NCBI GenBank assembly: GCA_900128565.1
Contig: LT635918.1
Span: 1-58,387, forward strand
Source: Stramenopiles sp. TOSAG23-6
Taxonomy: Eukaryota > Sar
DNA: 58,387 bases
Direction: 5' to 3'
Both the position numbers and the translations under genes were made by a program. Below the pieces are notes generated by a model. The model worked only from the letters and a program-made list of their open reading frames with translations. It had not been told where the DNA came from and did no database searches. Below, one piece after another: positions 20,010-30,200 of the stretch; position 1 is the stretch's first letter; every line of letters begins with the position of its first letter.

Positions 20010-21965
20010 TCATTTATTCATCCAAGCTGGGAGTGTGGCACCCCTACCTCTACCTCTAGCACTATTGGCTGGAGGTGGAAATGCAGAGTTCGGGTTACCT
20101 CTAGCATTATTGACTGGAGGTGGAAATGCAGAGTTATGGTCTTGTCTAGTTTGATGAGGTACTGCATTATGACCATTATAGTATTGATGTTGAGATCTTT
20201 GCTGTGGAGGTTTATAATACTCTGCTGGAGGCGAACGCGTAAGGTCTTTTTTCATTTGTGTATTATTTGGTTTATAATACTCTGCTGGAGGCGAACCTGG
20301 AATGTCTTTTTTCACTTGTGTATTTTGGTAATACGGTTTCGTGCCACTGCCCATATTATTATTAGAGGGAGCCACTGAAGGAACTTTTGAAATATCTTTC
20401 AAAATACCCTTCAAAAACAAATCTTCAGGGTAATAATATACAGCCACCTTCTTGTTATTAAAAGTACGATCAGCAACAGCTGTTTTAGCTCCAATTGCCC
20501 CATTCACAGCATTAAAATGAACATAAACCATGCCAACACCATTCTCTTCTAATTTATTTTGAGAGTTTGGCCTTGGTATTGAAATCGTTAAAACGCTTCC
20601 AAACTTTTCCATTTCTTCACGAATATCCTCAACTATGTCTACATATTCTTCTTCATCCATTAATTCCTTTTTCTCAACCATATTAGTCATTTGCAATACT
20701 TTGGTAGGTAAAGTTTCATCAACGTCTGTTTCAGGAAAAACAGACTCAATTGTTGGCACTTGCGAAGTTGAAGCACCATATTTTCGCCGAACTCCATCAA
20801 TTCCAATTGCACATAGCTCTTGCCAATTACTGTTCATTCTACCATCATTTTGATAATTCCTCGGACGATTAATTCGTAGTCGGCTATTTAAAAGTGGTAT
20901 GCCTGTCATATGCATGGCATTATCAGTTTCAATGACGCTTCTAAATTCAACAAAAGCAAAACGTTTCTGAAGACGTGAAGCGATAACAGGTAATGGATGA
21001 ACATGATTATTATCTTCCACAGTAAGCCCTGACTGTTTCATTGCAGCAGAAAGAAATTGACTTAATTGATCTGAAGTAACAACGTCGGGGACATTACCGA
21101 CATATAACTCACGACCTGATCTACAAGAGTACCACTTAGCATCACCATAAGTTGTTTTCTTCGCTTTTGCTGCTTCCATTTCAGATGCACCCAGACCAAT
21201 AACTTTTCCCTTCAATGATGGATTCTCCTGCACACGGAGTGCCATAAGTTCCTCCCATGTAGTATTAAGAGTCTCAGGACCAACATATTGCTTTGGTCGG
21301 CAAACAGTAATAATTCTACCACGTAAGACAATTCCGTTCAGATTTAGCGAGTTTGAAGCGTCTTCGACAGTACGAAATTCAATAAAAGCAAATTTATCAC
21401 ACAACCGAGTATTTAGTATGGAATTCACATCTGGATCTACCCGAAGTCCACCTTGTTTTATAGCCTCAGTCATGTATTCTTCAAGCTCAATAGGTTCGAG
21501 GCCATCCGTTGGTACGTTACCAATATAAACTTCTCGGTTAACTTTTGTGGAAGGATCAATATATGATTTTAGACCAACACCAGCTCTATTACTTGTCCCA
21601 CAACTACCATAAGACAAACTGGCGTAGAATGCAGTATCTTCAGTGGGACCGTCAGTAAAGTTGGACTTTTTACGCCTCTTCCTACTCGTCTGTTTACGAG
21701 GGCGAGAGGTAGATCGTGAACGACGATCACGGCGAGCGTGACTTGAATATTTTCCACGAGAGTTCGAACGAGAACGACGCGACTCACGAGGTCGCTTTTC
21801 ACGATGCCTTGGTCTATCGCGAGACAATGATCGGCGTCGACTACGTGAACTAAACCGTTCCTCAACCCGCTTGCCGCTCCTGCTACTGGGCCGATCTGGT
21901 TTTTTTGAAGTTTTTGAAGAATCTATCTTTTCATTTCTAGAAGTCTCAGCTAAAACGGATGGCAT
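20010..21965 (-). CDS. U2AF large-subunit-like splicing factor (RS domain, three RRMs)
   Basis: 651 aa; I start at the ATG at 21963-21965 (MPSVLAETSRNEK) because the slightly longer open frame begins with TTG. Residues about 25-105 are an Arg/Ser domain (RSRRRSLSRDRPRHREKR). RRM1 at about 145-235 (REVYIGNVPTDGL ... KFAFIEFRTVEDA), RRM2 at about 285-380 (RELYVGNVPDVVT ... RFAFVEFRSV) and a C-terminal UHM-like RRM at about 430-540 (VLQMTNMVEKKELMDEEEY). This is the U2AF65/Mud2 order; the large subunit binds the polypyrimidine tract upstream of the 3' splice site. A Pro/Gly/Asn tail with two near-identical segments around PPAEYYKP and two SAFPPP segments follows the UHM, longer than in most relatives. 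It is of special interest in a window whose introns appear to lack a normal AG acceptor. Single exon; divergent from the YIPF gene. Confidence 0.85.
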   Translation of the reverse strand: MPSVLAETSRNEKIDSSKTSKKPDRPSSRSGKRVEERFSSRSRRRSLSRDRPRHREKRPRESRRSRSNSRGKYSSHARRDRRSRSTSRPRKQTSRKRRKKSNFTDGPTEDTAFYASLSYGSCGTSNRAGVGLKSYIDPSTKVNREVYIGNVPTDGLEPIELEEYMTEAIKQGGLRVDPDVNSILNTRLCDKFAFIEFRTVEDASNSLNLNGIVLRGRIITVCRPKQYVGPETLNTTWEELMALRVQENPSLKGKVIGLGASEMEAAKAKKTTYGDAKWYSCRSGRELYVGNVPDVVTSDQLSQFLSAAMKQSGLTVEDNNHVHPLPVIASRLQKRFAFVEFRSVIETDNAMHMTGIPLLNSRLRINRPRNYQNDGRMNSNWQELCAIGIDGVRRKYGASTSQVPTIESVFPETDVDETLPTKVLQMTNMVEKKELMDEEEYVDIVEDIREEMEKFGSVLTISIPRPNSQNKLEENGVGMVYVHFNAVNGAIGAKTAVADRTFNNKKVAVYYYPEDLFLKGILKDISKVPSVAPSNNNMGSGTKPYYQNTQVKKDIPGSPPAEYYKPNNTQMKKDLTRSPPAEYYKPPQQRSQHQYYNGHNAVPHQTRQDHNSAFPPPVNNARGNPNSAFPPPANSARGRGRGATLPAWMNK

Positions 21966-22338
21966 CGTGTACAACTATTTGGCAAATATGTATGATGCTA
22001 TTCAATGACGGTCTTGATAAATTAAAAATAGTGGTAGCTACTTCTTTCTGAACAGAGGAGGATACACACTCACGGGTACCGAATACGAAGTACCGTCGTG
22101 TGCGAGCCGAGCTGCCCTTCAAATGGCATCCTGCTGAATTTCAATTCAGAATTTTGAAAACCAAAGAAAATTTTTCCCCGATATTTCGTGTTTGGTGTTT
22201 GACAGCATCAGATATGACTTCATGAAATCATGACTAACCAGTTTTTTATGTTCTTCTGTGTTAAACTCTTTGATTTTCAAGACTCTGTGTGTATTTTTCA
22301 AGGAGCTTCAAACATTCAGGGTATGCAACCGACTGAAA
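21966..22338. other. divergent promoter region
   Basis: 373 bp between the divergent U2AF-like and YIPF start codons. A more GC-rich patch at about 22050-22140 contains GGTACC-GAATACGAA-GTACCG, a short interrupted inverted repeat. No gene is supported; upstream GTG-initiated extension of the YIPF frame (22258) is unlikely to be used. Confidence 0.5.
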
Positions 22339-23310
22339 ATGTCACAAGATGAGGAAAATCCGTTTGCCCACGAATTCGGGAACATTGATATAGACGTTGC
22401 TCCCACAATAGTACCTCACGACGATGATGACTTTCAGCAAGCTCGAGCAAACGAAGACTTGGTTGCAACCTTACATGAACTTGCTATTGAGAAACCAATA
22501 GACACTAAATCTGTATCCTCCATTTCAAATGAATCGACTGAAGTAGAATCACTTTTGAGTAAGCCGGAAGCTTCGGATGATTTCCATGGAGTTAGTGGTG
22601 TCATGTCTAATAGTCTTGATGTTTTGGATAAAGCGTCGAATAAGTCAGAAAGCTGTAGTTTGGTTTTCCTACAACAATTTTTTAATGTGAATTCTATGTC
22701 TATAATGAAACGAGTGAAAAATATATTTCTACCCAGTCAAAGATTTAAATTTGTATTTTCAGGAGATGACAGGGTGGATTATACTTCTTTTTTCAGTGTT
22801 ATACTTGATAATCCGGATTTCTATGGACCTTTCTGGATTTCGACTACACTTATATTCATGCTATGTGTTGCAAAAAATATAGCACAATTTGAGAATCTAA
22901 CTCAAGAAGATGCACAGAAATGGCATTCAGACTTGATCAGCTCTTCTACTGCAATAACCATCGTATATGGTTTTTTTGCTTTTATATCACTCAGTCTCTG
23001 GCTTTGCTGTACTATTTTAGGTACAAATAATAATGATGAAAAGTTTTCTTTGTCTTCATGCATTTGTTTTATTGGCTACACCTTGGTATATTTTTTTCCT
23101 TCTGTAATAATTTCAATGTATCCGTCAAATATTGTACAATGGGTTTCGTTTTTGGTAGCTGGATTTTTGTGTTCTGCTGTGATTTTGATAGATGTTTCAT
23201 ATACTACATCTCAAACAGTCATTACGAAAAATAGCAAATATATTCTTAGTGGTGTAGTTTTAAGCGAGTTTTTATTGTTTGCATTTTTATTGAAGTATTT
23301 TATGTTTTAA
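22339..23310 (+). CDS. YIPF1/2-like Yip1-domain membrane protein
   Basis: 323 aa from ATG 22339. The first 120 residues are acidic and soluble, opening MSQDEENPFAHEFGN. About residue 165 on, the Yip1 domain begins with the signature LDNPDFYGPFWISTTLIFML. Four or five transmembrane segments follow (WLCCTILG, CFIGYTLVYFFPSVIISM, FLVAGFLCSAVILI, VLSEFLLFAFLLKYF). In other eukaryotes these proteins sit in the Golgi and bind Rab GTPases. The signature DFYGPFWI points to the YIPF1/2 branch. The next gene on the same strand is a Rab, a possible but unproven functional neighbour. Single exon, stop TAA at 23308-23310. Confidence 0.85.
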   Translation: MSQDEENPFAHEFGNIDIDVAPTIVPHDDDDFQQARANEDLVATLHELAIEKPIDTKSVSSISNESTEVESLLSKPEASDDFHGVSGVMSNSLDVLDKASNKSESCSLVFLQQFFNVNSMSIMKRVKNIFLPSQRFKFVFSGDDRVDYTSFFSVILDNPDFYGPFWISTTLIFMLCVAKNIAQFENLTQEDAQKWHSDLISSSTAITIVYGFFAFISLSLWLCCTILGTNNNDEKFSLSSCICFIGYTLVYFFPSVIISMYPSNIVQWVSFLVAGFLCSAVILIDVSYTTSQTVITKNSKYILSGVVLSEFLLFAFLLKYFMF

Positions 23311-23687
23311 CAAGAATGAACAAGTTGTTGTGACAATGCTTTTCTGATTTTATTGATTTTAGTTTTTTTGGCGTAGGTACCAGATATATTATTATTTAGC
23401 CTTCAATTGTTCGAAATATTCGAATTCGAATTTAATAAATTTTTTTCAAAATATGGTTGTTGTGTCTCTCTTTTGACATTCGAGTTTCGAGTTGACTCGA
23501 CTCGAACCTTGATGATGATGTCAAACAACAACAACTTACTAACTCAAAAGCCGACAACCACAAAAAATCTTTTCAAAGGTGTCAAGACTTGGGAGAAGAA
23601 AGAGGAAATAAATAAGGAGAATCAATCACAAAGTGAGTAGTTTCCCTGAAACGTAGTTAGCTCTTTGATTCTACTGCTGATTTAGTC
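23311..23687. other. intergenic spacer
   Basis: About 380 bp between the YIPF and Rab genes, both on the plus strand. A 77-codon open stretch at 23407-23640 starts with TTG and ends in low-complexity Lys/Glu/Asn; I see no domain and treat it as chance or as part of the Rab 5' leader. Confidence 0.5.
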
Positions 23688-24470
23688 ATGTCAGCAAGTG
23701 CCGCCGACGAATCGATCAGGACTGAGGTAATAGAAGAAAATGTTGATACTAATCGTAGTCACGTTGGCAGTAAATCTATTGATGGTGAAAACCGTAGACA
23801 AAGCAATAATGATGAAAGTGATATACTACAACAAGCAAATATGAAAGAACCTCCTTCGGATAAAAAATTTGTGTTTAAGGGGAAACTTGTAGTTGTAGGT
23901 GATATTGCGGTGGGGAAAACTTCGATTGTATCTCGATTTATTGATAATAAGTTCGAAAAGGATCAGCGGTCCAGTATTGGGGTTGCTTATTCAACAAAAA
24001 CAATTACTGTGGACCAGAAAAAGACAGTGAAACTTGATTTATGGGATACCGCAGGTCAGGAGCGTTTCCGCAGTATTAGTTCCCTGTTTTATCGTGGAGC
24101 TGGTGCTGCTTTGATGGTTTATGATGTGACCAACAGGAAGTCTTTTGAAACTGTTCGAAACTTCTGGCTAAAACAACTGCGTCAATATGCAGTGAAAAAC
24201 GCAATTATTGCACTTGCAGGTAACAAAAGTGATTTGGATGGTATGCGGCGTCAAGTTTCTAGAGAAGAGGCTGAAGCTTTTGCAGAGGAGGAGAATATAA
24301 TATACTACGAAACTAGTGCAAAGAGTGGCGAAAATGTCTTTCAGATATTTGGTTCAATTGCGAGTGAGGTTTCCGATTGTATTGGGTTTAAAGTAATCGG
24401 AGTGGAAGCAACACGCAATCTAAGAGAAATCAATGTTCCAAAATCTGGCTGTGGATGCGTCATTTCATAA
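23688..24470 (+). CDS. Rab-family small GTPase with N-terminal extension
   Basis: 260 aa from ATG 23688. Residues 1-60 are a hydrophilic extension not seen in ordinary Rabs. The G domain follows: P-loop GDIAVGKTS (residues about 72-80), switch I with a conserved Thr region (SSIGVAYSTKT; the usual xT is shifted to a Val-Ala-Tyr context), G3 WDTAGQERFRSI, G4 NKSD, G5 ETSAKSG. The C-terminus ends GCGCVIS, so it can be prenylated at the two cysteines or through a CVIS CaaX box. RFRSISSLFYRGAGAALMVYD places it in the Rab5/21/22-like endosomal group by eye, but Rab6 and protist-specific Rabs are alternatives. It probably acts in vesicle traffic. Three tandem 37-38-bp repeats lie just after the stop, in the likely 3' UTR. 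Confidence 0.85.
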   Translation: MSASAADESIRTEVIEENVDTNRSHVGSKSIDGENRRQSNNDESDILQQANMKEPPSDKKFVFKGKLVVVGDIAVGKTSIVSRFIDNKFEKDQRSSIGVAYSTKTITVDQKKTVKLDLWDTAGQERFRSISSLFYRGAGAALMVYDVTNRKSFETVRNFWLKQLRQYAVKNAIIALAGNKSDLDGMRRQVSREEAEAFAEEENIIYYETSAKSGENVFQIFGSIASEVSDCIGFKVIGVEATRNLREINVPKSGCGCVIS

Positions 24471-24493
24471 CGTAAATGAAAGTCAATGTAAAA

Positions 24494-24590
24494 GAAATAT
24501 CTAGATGTATTTAGAGAAAGTAAATATAAGGAAATATCTAGATGTATTTAGAGAAAGTAAATATAAAAGAAATATCTAGATGTATTTAGA
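24494..24590 (+). repeat. three tandem 37-38-bp repeats in the Rab 3' flank
   Basis: The unit GAAATATCTAGATGTATTTA followed by GAGAAAGTAAATATA starts at 24494, 24531 and 24569; the last copy is truncated after TTTAGAG. It lies about 20-120 bp past the Rab stop codon. Confidence 0.9.
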
Positions 24591-24724
24591 GGGCGCAACA
24601 CTAAGCAAATTTTGAAAAATCTGATTCATAGTAGTTCTTATTTAGATGTAAAAAATAAATAAAATACAGCAATACAATAAATGAAAATGTCAGTATTGGT
24701 TTTTACTCCATAATAATACGACAT

Positions 24725-26335
24725 TCAAGGTGCCGTCTTTTTAATATTTCTAGTACTTGATCTTCTAGATGACGATTTCTTTGTTCCACTTCCACGTTTT
24801 ATTAGCCCTTGAAAAAAATCCGCAAGGACAGCAGCATTAGGTTCATCACCAGCTGTGATGCGTTGTTTTTGTTTAGCCAAACCTAATAATTTGCTGTTGG
24901 TTTTCCCTTTTTTATTTTTCACTTTACGTTCAGAAGTCACAGAATCACTAGAAAATCCAGTATTCGTTTTATTCATTCTTTCTCTTTGGCGGGCATTTCT
25001 AGAACCACGGGCAGCAGATGAAGCATTTGATACTTTTAGTAGAGTTGAGAGAAATGCGCCAATGTTTGTAATATCAGTATCCTCTGAAGAGTTATTAGAG
25101 TCATTTTTATTCTTTGTGTTTGACTCAGAAAGTCCTAACCAATTTTTTGGTGACTTCACATAATCAGAAAATTTATAATTTTTATTGTCTTCATTTGAAG
25201 AAGATAAAGAACTTGACATATTTTCTATAAGCTCAAAAGAATCCCAACCACTGGGGACAAATATCAATGAATGATTTGATGTTTCAGCAGGAAACCCAAA
25301 TGGTTTGTAAAATCCACTATATTTAGTTTTTCTACTTTTTTGTACATTCAAACTACTCTTTGATACTGACTGTTGTTTTTCTTGTTTTTGATATGTAGAT
25401 ACATTATTAGTCGTATTATTATTTTCATCAACACCTTCAATACTATTTGCAACAGCATCAATTGGTAATAAACTATTACGTTTTGTTGAAGGTTCTATAC
25501 CACCTAAGTAAAGTCGATGGAAAATATATTTGCGAAGTAATTCGCAATTACTACCGGACTTTGCTGAGGTGTATACCAATGAAGCTCCACGTTCAATGCA
25601 CCAAGTACGCAGATACTGCTGTATGTAGTCGAAATGTGCAGTTGAGAGATCGACCTTTGACGATTTCACAAGTTCGTCAATACAGTCACTTTGGGTACAG
25701 ACAATGATCACAGGGACGCCGAAGTTCTTAATAAGAACTCCATCTTCGAGTTCATCAAAATTATTTAGTTGCTTGGTTTTTTCTGTGTTTGAAGGAGGGT
25801 TGTTGTCTTCGGTTACTCTTGGTTCACAATAACTCTGCAAGTATTGACGAATACAATCATTCAAAAACTTTTGTTCTTCTTGGGGTAGTTTTGATAATTT
25901 GGACTTTAGTTGATCTTCAACAACTTTTGACCATGCATTTAAGCGACGTTCTATGTCCCATGGTCTTGCGAGGTTAACGCATATAAGAACAACAGTTTTA
26001 TGTAAACTTTCCACGTTATTTTTAAGTGCAAACTGAAGAAGATCTCCATGCTTAGAATCCCCCAGAGACCATATATTCACTTTCGCTGGTACATCCACCT
26101 TTAAATTATCCCCGACTTCATCTTCAGGGTCAAATAGATCAAAAAACGAATACGTTAGTGCAGAGGTGCTTGGCATCTGTTCAACATTTTCCTCTTCAAG
26201 TGGATACATTTGTAGGGCTTTCAAAAGTGTTTGCTTACCAATACCGTGATCACCGCAAAAGACTACATTTGCGTCAGATAGTTTTGTCTTTTTTTGCGCA
26301 CTCCGGAGTAATGATGCCCATAGAGATTGAGCCAT
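24725..26335 (-). CDS. dynein light intermediate chain
   Basis: 536 aa from the ATG at 26333-26335. The protein opens SLWASLLRSAQKKTKLSDAN and has a Ras-like fold with P-loop GDHGIGKQT at about residues 28-36, followed by KVNIWSLGDSKHGDLLQFAL, which matches the dynein light intermediate chain family (DYNC1LI; P-loop protein that binds the dynein heavy chain and cargo adaptors). IIVCTQSDCID and LVYTSAKSGSN are the later nucleotide-binding motifs. After residue 330 the chain is Ser/Asn/Lys-rich and disordered, ending with a basic tail SSSRRSSTRNIKKTAP. The first 30 residues and the FIPSGWDS-type element (LIFVPSGWDSFELI near residue 357) support LIC1/2 rather than the ciliary dynein-2 LIC. The LTR retrotransposon begins only 106-110 bp upstream of this start codon. 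Confidence 0.85.
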   Translation of the reverse strand: MAQSLWASLLRSAQKKTKLSDANVVFCGDHGIGKQTLLKALQMYPLEEENVEQMPSTSALTYSFFDLFDPEDEVGDNLKVDVPAKVNIWSLGDSKHGDLLQFALKNNVESLHKTVVLICVNLARPWDIERRLNAWSKVVEDQLKSKLSKLPQEEQKFLNDCIRQYLQSYCEPRVTEDNNPPSNTEKTKQLNNFDELEDGVLIKNFGVPVIIVCTQSDCIDELVKSSKVDLSTAHFDYIQQYLRTWCIERGASLVYTSAKSGSNCELLRKYIFHRLYLGGIEPSTKRNSLLPIDAVANSIEGVDENNNTTNNVSTYQKQEKQQSVSKSSLNVQKSRKTKYSGFYKPFGFPAETSNHSLIFVPSGWDSFELIENMSSSLSSSNEDNKNYKFSDYVKSPKNWLGLSESNTKNKNDSNNSSEDTDITNIGAFLSTLLKVSNASSAARGSRNARQRERMNKTNTGFSSDSVTSERKVKNKKGKTNSKLLGLAKQKQRITAGDEPNAAVLADFFQGLIKRGSGTKKSSSRRSSTRNIKKTAP

Positions 26336-26440
26336 TATGGGGTGTTTTATTATTATTCCAAGTGGTACAATAAAAATAAAAACGCCGTTGTCACTTCGAA
26401 CCTGTGTGAGTGAAAGGAGGACTGTTTATTTTAATAGTTC

Positions 26441-26445
26441 ATGAT
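26441..26445. repeat. target-site duplication, left
   Basis: ATGAT immediately outside the left LTR; the same five bases follow the right LTR at 36074-36078. Length and position are as expected for copia-type integration. Confidence 0.95.
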
Positions 26446-26774
26446 TGTTATAGCGAATATCTCTGGATTAGATATCGCTGGGATTTCGTGTATCGATAGT
26501 CTCGTATTCGAGTCTCGATATAATACAAATAGATATTGTATTAGATTGATAAATATATTGGCTTGATAGATATCAATATAGAATAAAGGTACTTAGTTTA
26601 TTCTATTATAATGTGTTGGAATATACTGGCTTGTTACTTGGTTTCGTATGTATATACCATAGACGAGAGACAAAAGTCCTCGAGTAGTCGAGTTGAAGTG
26701 TAACGGCATTAGCTCAAACGTTCTTAAGCTGGACAGACCTGTTCTTACGACCTGATCGCACACATTCTATAACA
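26446..26774 (-). repeat. 3' LTR of the copia element
   Basis: 329 bp beginning TGTTATAG and ending CTATAACA, an 8-bp perfect inverted terminus with the canonical TG...CA. Identical to the copy at 35745-36073. Contains several TATA-like stretches; because the element points towards the dynein light intermediate chain gene, this LTR could influence its transcription (inference). Confidence 0.95.
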
Positions 26775-26786
26775 CCCCTCCATACC
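26775..26786 (-). promoter_or_regulatory. polypurine tract
   Basis: In element sense the bases just before the 3' LTR read GGTATGGAGGGG, a purine-rich run adjoining TGTTATAG. This is the expected position of the plus-strand DNA primer. Confidence 0.75.
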
Positions 26787-26877
26787 TACATATATGTTGC
26801 TTCATATGTTTAGGTAGAGAATGTGTTGTTATAACTTTATAAAAGTTATTCTCGTACTATTTTAAATCTTAAATTTC

Positions 26878-27115
26878 TTAGGGTTAGGGTTTTAGAGATT
26901 GGCTTACTCTAGGGTTAGGGTTCGGAGATTGGATTGCTCCTTTGGAGATTGGATTGCCCCGTAGTATAGAGATTGGATTGCTCTAATGTAGGAATGTTCA
27001 GAGTATAAATTTAGTTGACTTCTGAAATATAAATATTCACTTTTGGCTTAAGCGAAGTTCCTGGTTTATTCATTTTTAGTTTGAATGAATTGGCTCAGAG
27101 ATTTAGATTGCTCTG
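26878..27115 (+). repeat. short repeats in the 3' non-coding region of the retrotransposon
   Basis: Two telomere-like runs (TTAGGGTTAGGG at 26878 and TAGGGTTAGGG at 26910) are interleaved with four or five copies of GAGATTGGATTGCTC (near 26894, 26925, 26945, 26967 and a diverged one near 27099). They lie between the pol stop and the 3' LTR. I see no reading frame here; function unknown. Confidence 0.85.
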
Positions 27116-27267
27116 ATGTATAAATAATTTTCACTTTTAGATTGAGTGAGTCACTTCTGGTTTAAGTGTACAGTTCCGTGTTATTAGGAATTGGATGGTT
27201 TAACATAAATATTATTAGTTATTTTACGTTGTATATGAGTTATTCTATAAGTATTTTTGGATTTGGA

Positions 27268-30200
27268 TTATATACTCATGAACATGTTTGAGAATTTTTC
27301 AAACTTTAATCTTGGTAATGACTTTGTAAAGAAATCGGCAATATTGTCATTTGATGGTACACGAATAATTTCAACTAATTCGTCATGACAACATTCACGC
27401 AGAAAAGCTACGCGTGTATCAATATGTCTTGATGCTCTATGATTTCTTACATATTTTGCATTGAGTTGTGCTGCTGCATTATCCTCATATATTGGAATGG
27501 CTGTGGTTCTAGTATATTCTTTGTTTGAAATGGAAGGATCTCCAAATCTATATCCTTTAAGATCTAAGTATTGAGCTTTTGCCCATAATGAATCGCGAGC
27601 TGCTTCAGTTAAAGCATATAATTCGCTTTCATAAGGTGATAAACAAACTATTGAAGTTCGTTTTGTTGACCAAGACACAAGGCAACCCCACATAAATACT
27701 GCATTGCCCATTAGGCTTTTGCGTTTTAATATTGGGTCGGCGAAATTTGCATCTGCATATATTTCAATTTCATTATGTCCAATTAATTTTTGTTGAACAC
27801 CATTTGACATAATTCTTGTTTCAGATGACTTTCTGCCATAAATCAGTCCTAAATCTCTTGTTCTTTTGAGATAGGTAACACAATGGATTGCTAAATTTTG
27901 TGAAACTCTGGTCGGTTTAGTCACGAATTGACTTAGATAAGTGAATGCGGCTTGTATGTCTGGTCGACATGATCCGGCTGCATAATTTAGTTCACCTACT
28001 ATTTGATACATTGATAAATTGGGAATTAACTTGTCTACAATAGTTTCTTCATTTGTAGAAGTTCGTAATTCTTCGGCTTTGAGTAATAGATTCATATTTG
28101 GAGGTAAAGGAGTAGCGTGTTTCTTTTCATTTGGTTCTAGTTTATAACCTAAAATTTCTTCAAGACCATCGACTACTTTGTCGATAAATGCAGGTATAGA
28201 CAATTTTATAGATTTGTCTTCATTTTCTGTGATTGATAATCCTACATATAAATTTGCATCTTTACCCCATAAGGTTGTACTATCGAATTTTTCTGTGAAC
28301 ATATCGGTGTGTGCTTTGATGATTTCTTTGCACCCACGAGTATAAATTGTATAAATATCATCGACGTATATCGAAGCAATCATTTTACATTCGGTTTCGA
28401 TTCCTTTGTCATTAGTGTATTTAACACTCTTAGATAATATGCTGGAATCTGTAGATATGGCTGTCCATCCTTGTTCAGTATACCAAGTGATGAGCATTCT
28501 GCGCCATAAATATCCGGCTTGTTTAGTGCCGTATAAACCGCGAAGTAATCTCCAACTCCATTTATTATGTGTATACGGAGTTTGTTCAAATATTTTTGCG
28601 AGCTCTGGATTGCTTTCGACCATTTTTGCGACTAACGATTTTCCTACTTCCTTTGGAAATGATAGATGTAATTCTTTATCTATATTTGCTTTTAAATATG
28701 CACCAGAAACATCTTGTAAAACTTGATCCATATCATGAGTTACGGCGTACGCTAATAACGTACGGATGTTTTGCATTCTGGCTACTGCACTGTAAGTTTC
28801 ATCGTAATCACGTCCTTGTATTTGATTATATCCTAATACAACTAATCTTGCTTTAAGACGTTCGATTTTTCCTAAATGATCTAATTTTGTTTTTAATACG
28901 ATTCTGGTACCAATTTTTGGACCTTTATAATCATATTCAATTTCTCCTACGCCATTATATATCATGTTCATTAATTCGTCAGTAATACATAATTGCCATA
29001 TTTCTTGATCTCTTTTGGGTAGTTTATTGAATTCGCGTGAGTTATTTGGCGTAATCCAATTTCTTAAATTTAGATGGCTTAAATCTTGGGATTTTGCACG
29101 AATTGTATCGCTATATTTTACTCCTCCATATCCGATTGTATCATTTGTAGATGTAGCAAAGGAGTTTGTTAGATAAGTTTCAGACATTCCTTTTGCTGTA
29201 GGCTTATTTATATATGATCGATTGGATATATTATCTCTTTGATGATGAGAATGTGTTAGATATGCATTTAATTCTGAGAGGGTGATTTCCTCTTCAATCA
29301 TATCTGGGTGTAGAATATTATTTGTAGCGGCATATAATGTATGAATAATATCATTTACATTATAAGAATAGCTATCATTTTGAGCCGTATATTGAGGGAC
29401 TATGTCGATTGAATTTTCGACAATTTTACTTTCATTTAAGTAGTCTGTTACTGCTGAATATACATTTACGTAATCTAATGATGCTGTATTTGAAGTAGCT
29501 GTATGTAAGGCGTATGCATTATTACATTCTGCTACGATTGTGGAATAAGTTGATTTTTCTTTTGATGATTGATCTTTAATATCATGATGATGTAACTTTT
29601 CCATGAACGGAGATTGAAAGTTTTCAATATAACTTTCTTGTCTGCTAAATATGTAATTATCTCTTCCACGTTGGAAGCCTCGACCTGTATAAGTGAGCCC
29701 GTAAATAGGTAAATTATTGCTCCAATAGGTTTCGGTATATTTAACATTATTTATATTGCCTGTAATCCGTCGAGTTACGGCTTGGATTTTATAACGATGT
29801 TGTATTTCATCGATTTTCTTCTCTTTAACTTGGAAATCTATAGGCTGAGATTGGAGCCTATAATTATATTCATCTCTTAATTCTGCAAAACGTTTCTTGC
29901 TTGCGCATCGATGTAATCTATTGATCCATTGCGATATGTTTTTAGTCCATGGTAAGGTTCTTTGTTTCATATGTAACTGTGCTGATTCGATGTCATTGTT
30001 ACACTTTTTACTGTGTTTTCCGAATCTATTTGTTTGTATTTCAGTGACAAACTTTGGCATAGATTCTGTTTCGTCATTGATGTTATAATGAATTACACTG
30101 GAGGTAAATGAAAAACTTACTGATTTATTGATTTTTGGACTCTTTGAGTTCTTAGTGGCTTTCGCCAAGCATGATGAAATTAATCTTTGAGGGATTTTCC

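Noticed and set aside
23407-23640. Possible 77-aa protein between the YIPF and Rab genes
   Set aside because: Starts only with TTG, has no domain, and ends in low-complexity residues directly upstream of the Rab; more likely leader or chance.
28320-28420. An alternative genetic code with UGA as sense codon to explain the gag-pol stop
   Set aside because: Other genes end in UGA (for example 7127-7129 and 45117-45119) at sensible C-termini, and no internal UGA occurs in long frames, so UGA is a stop here.
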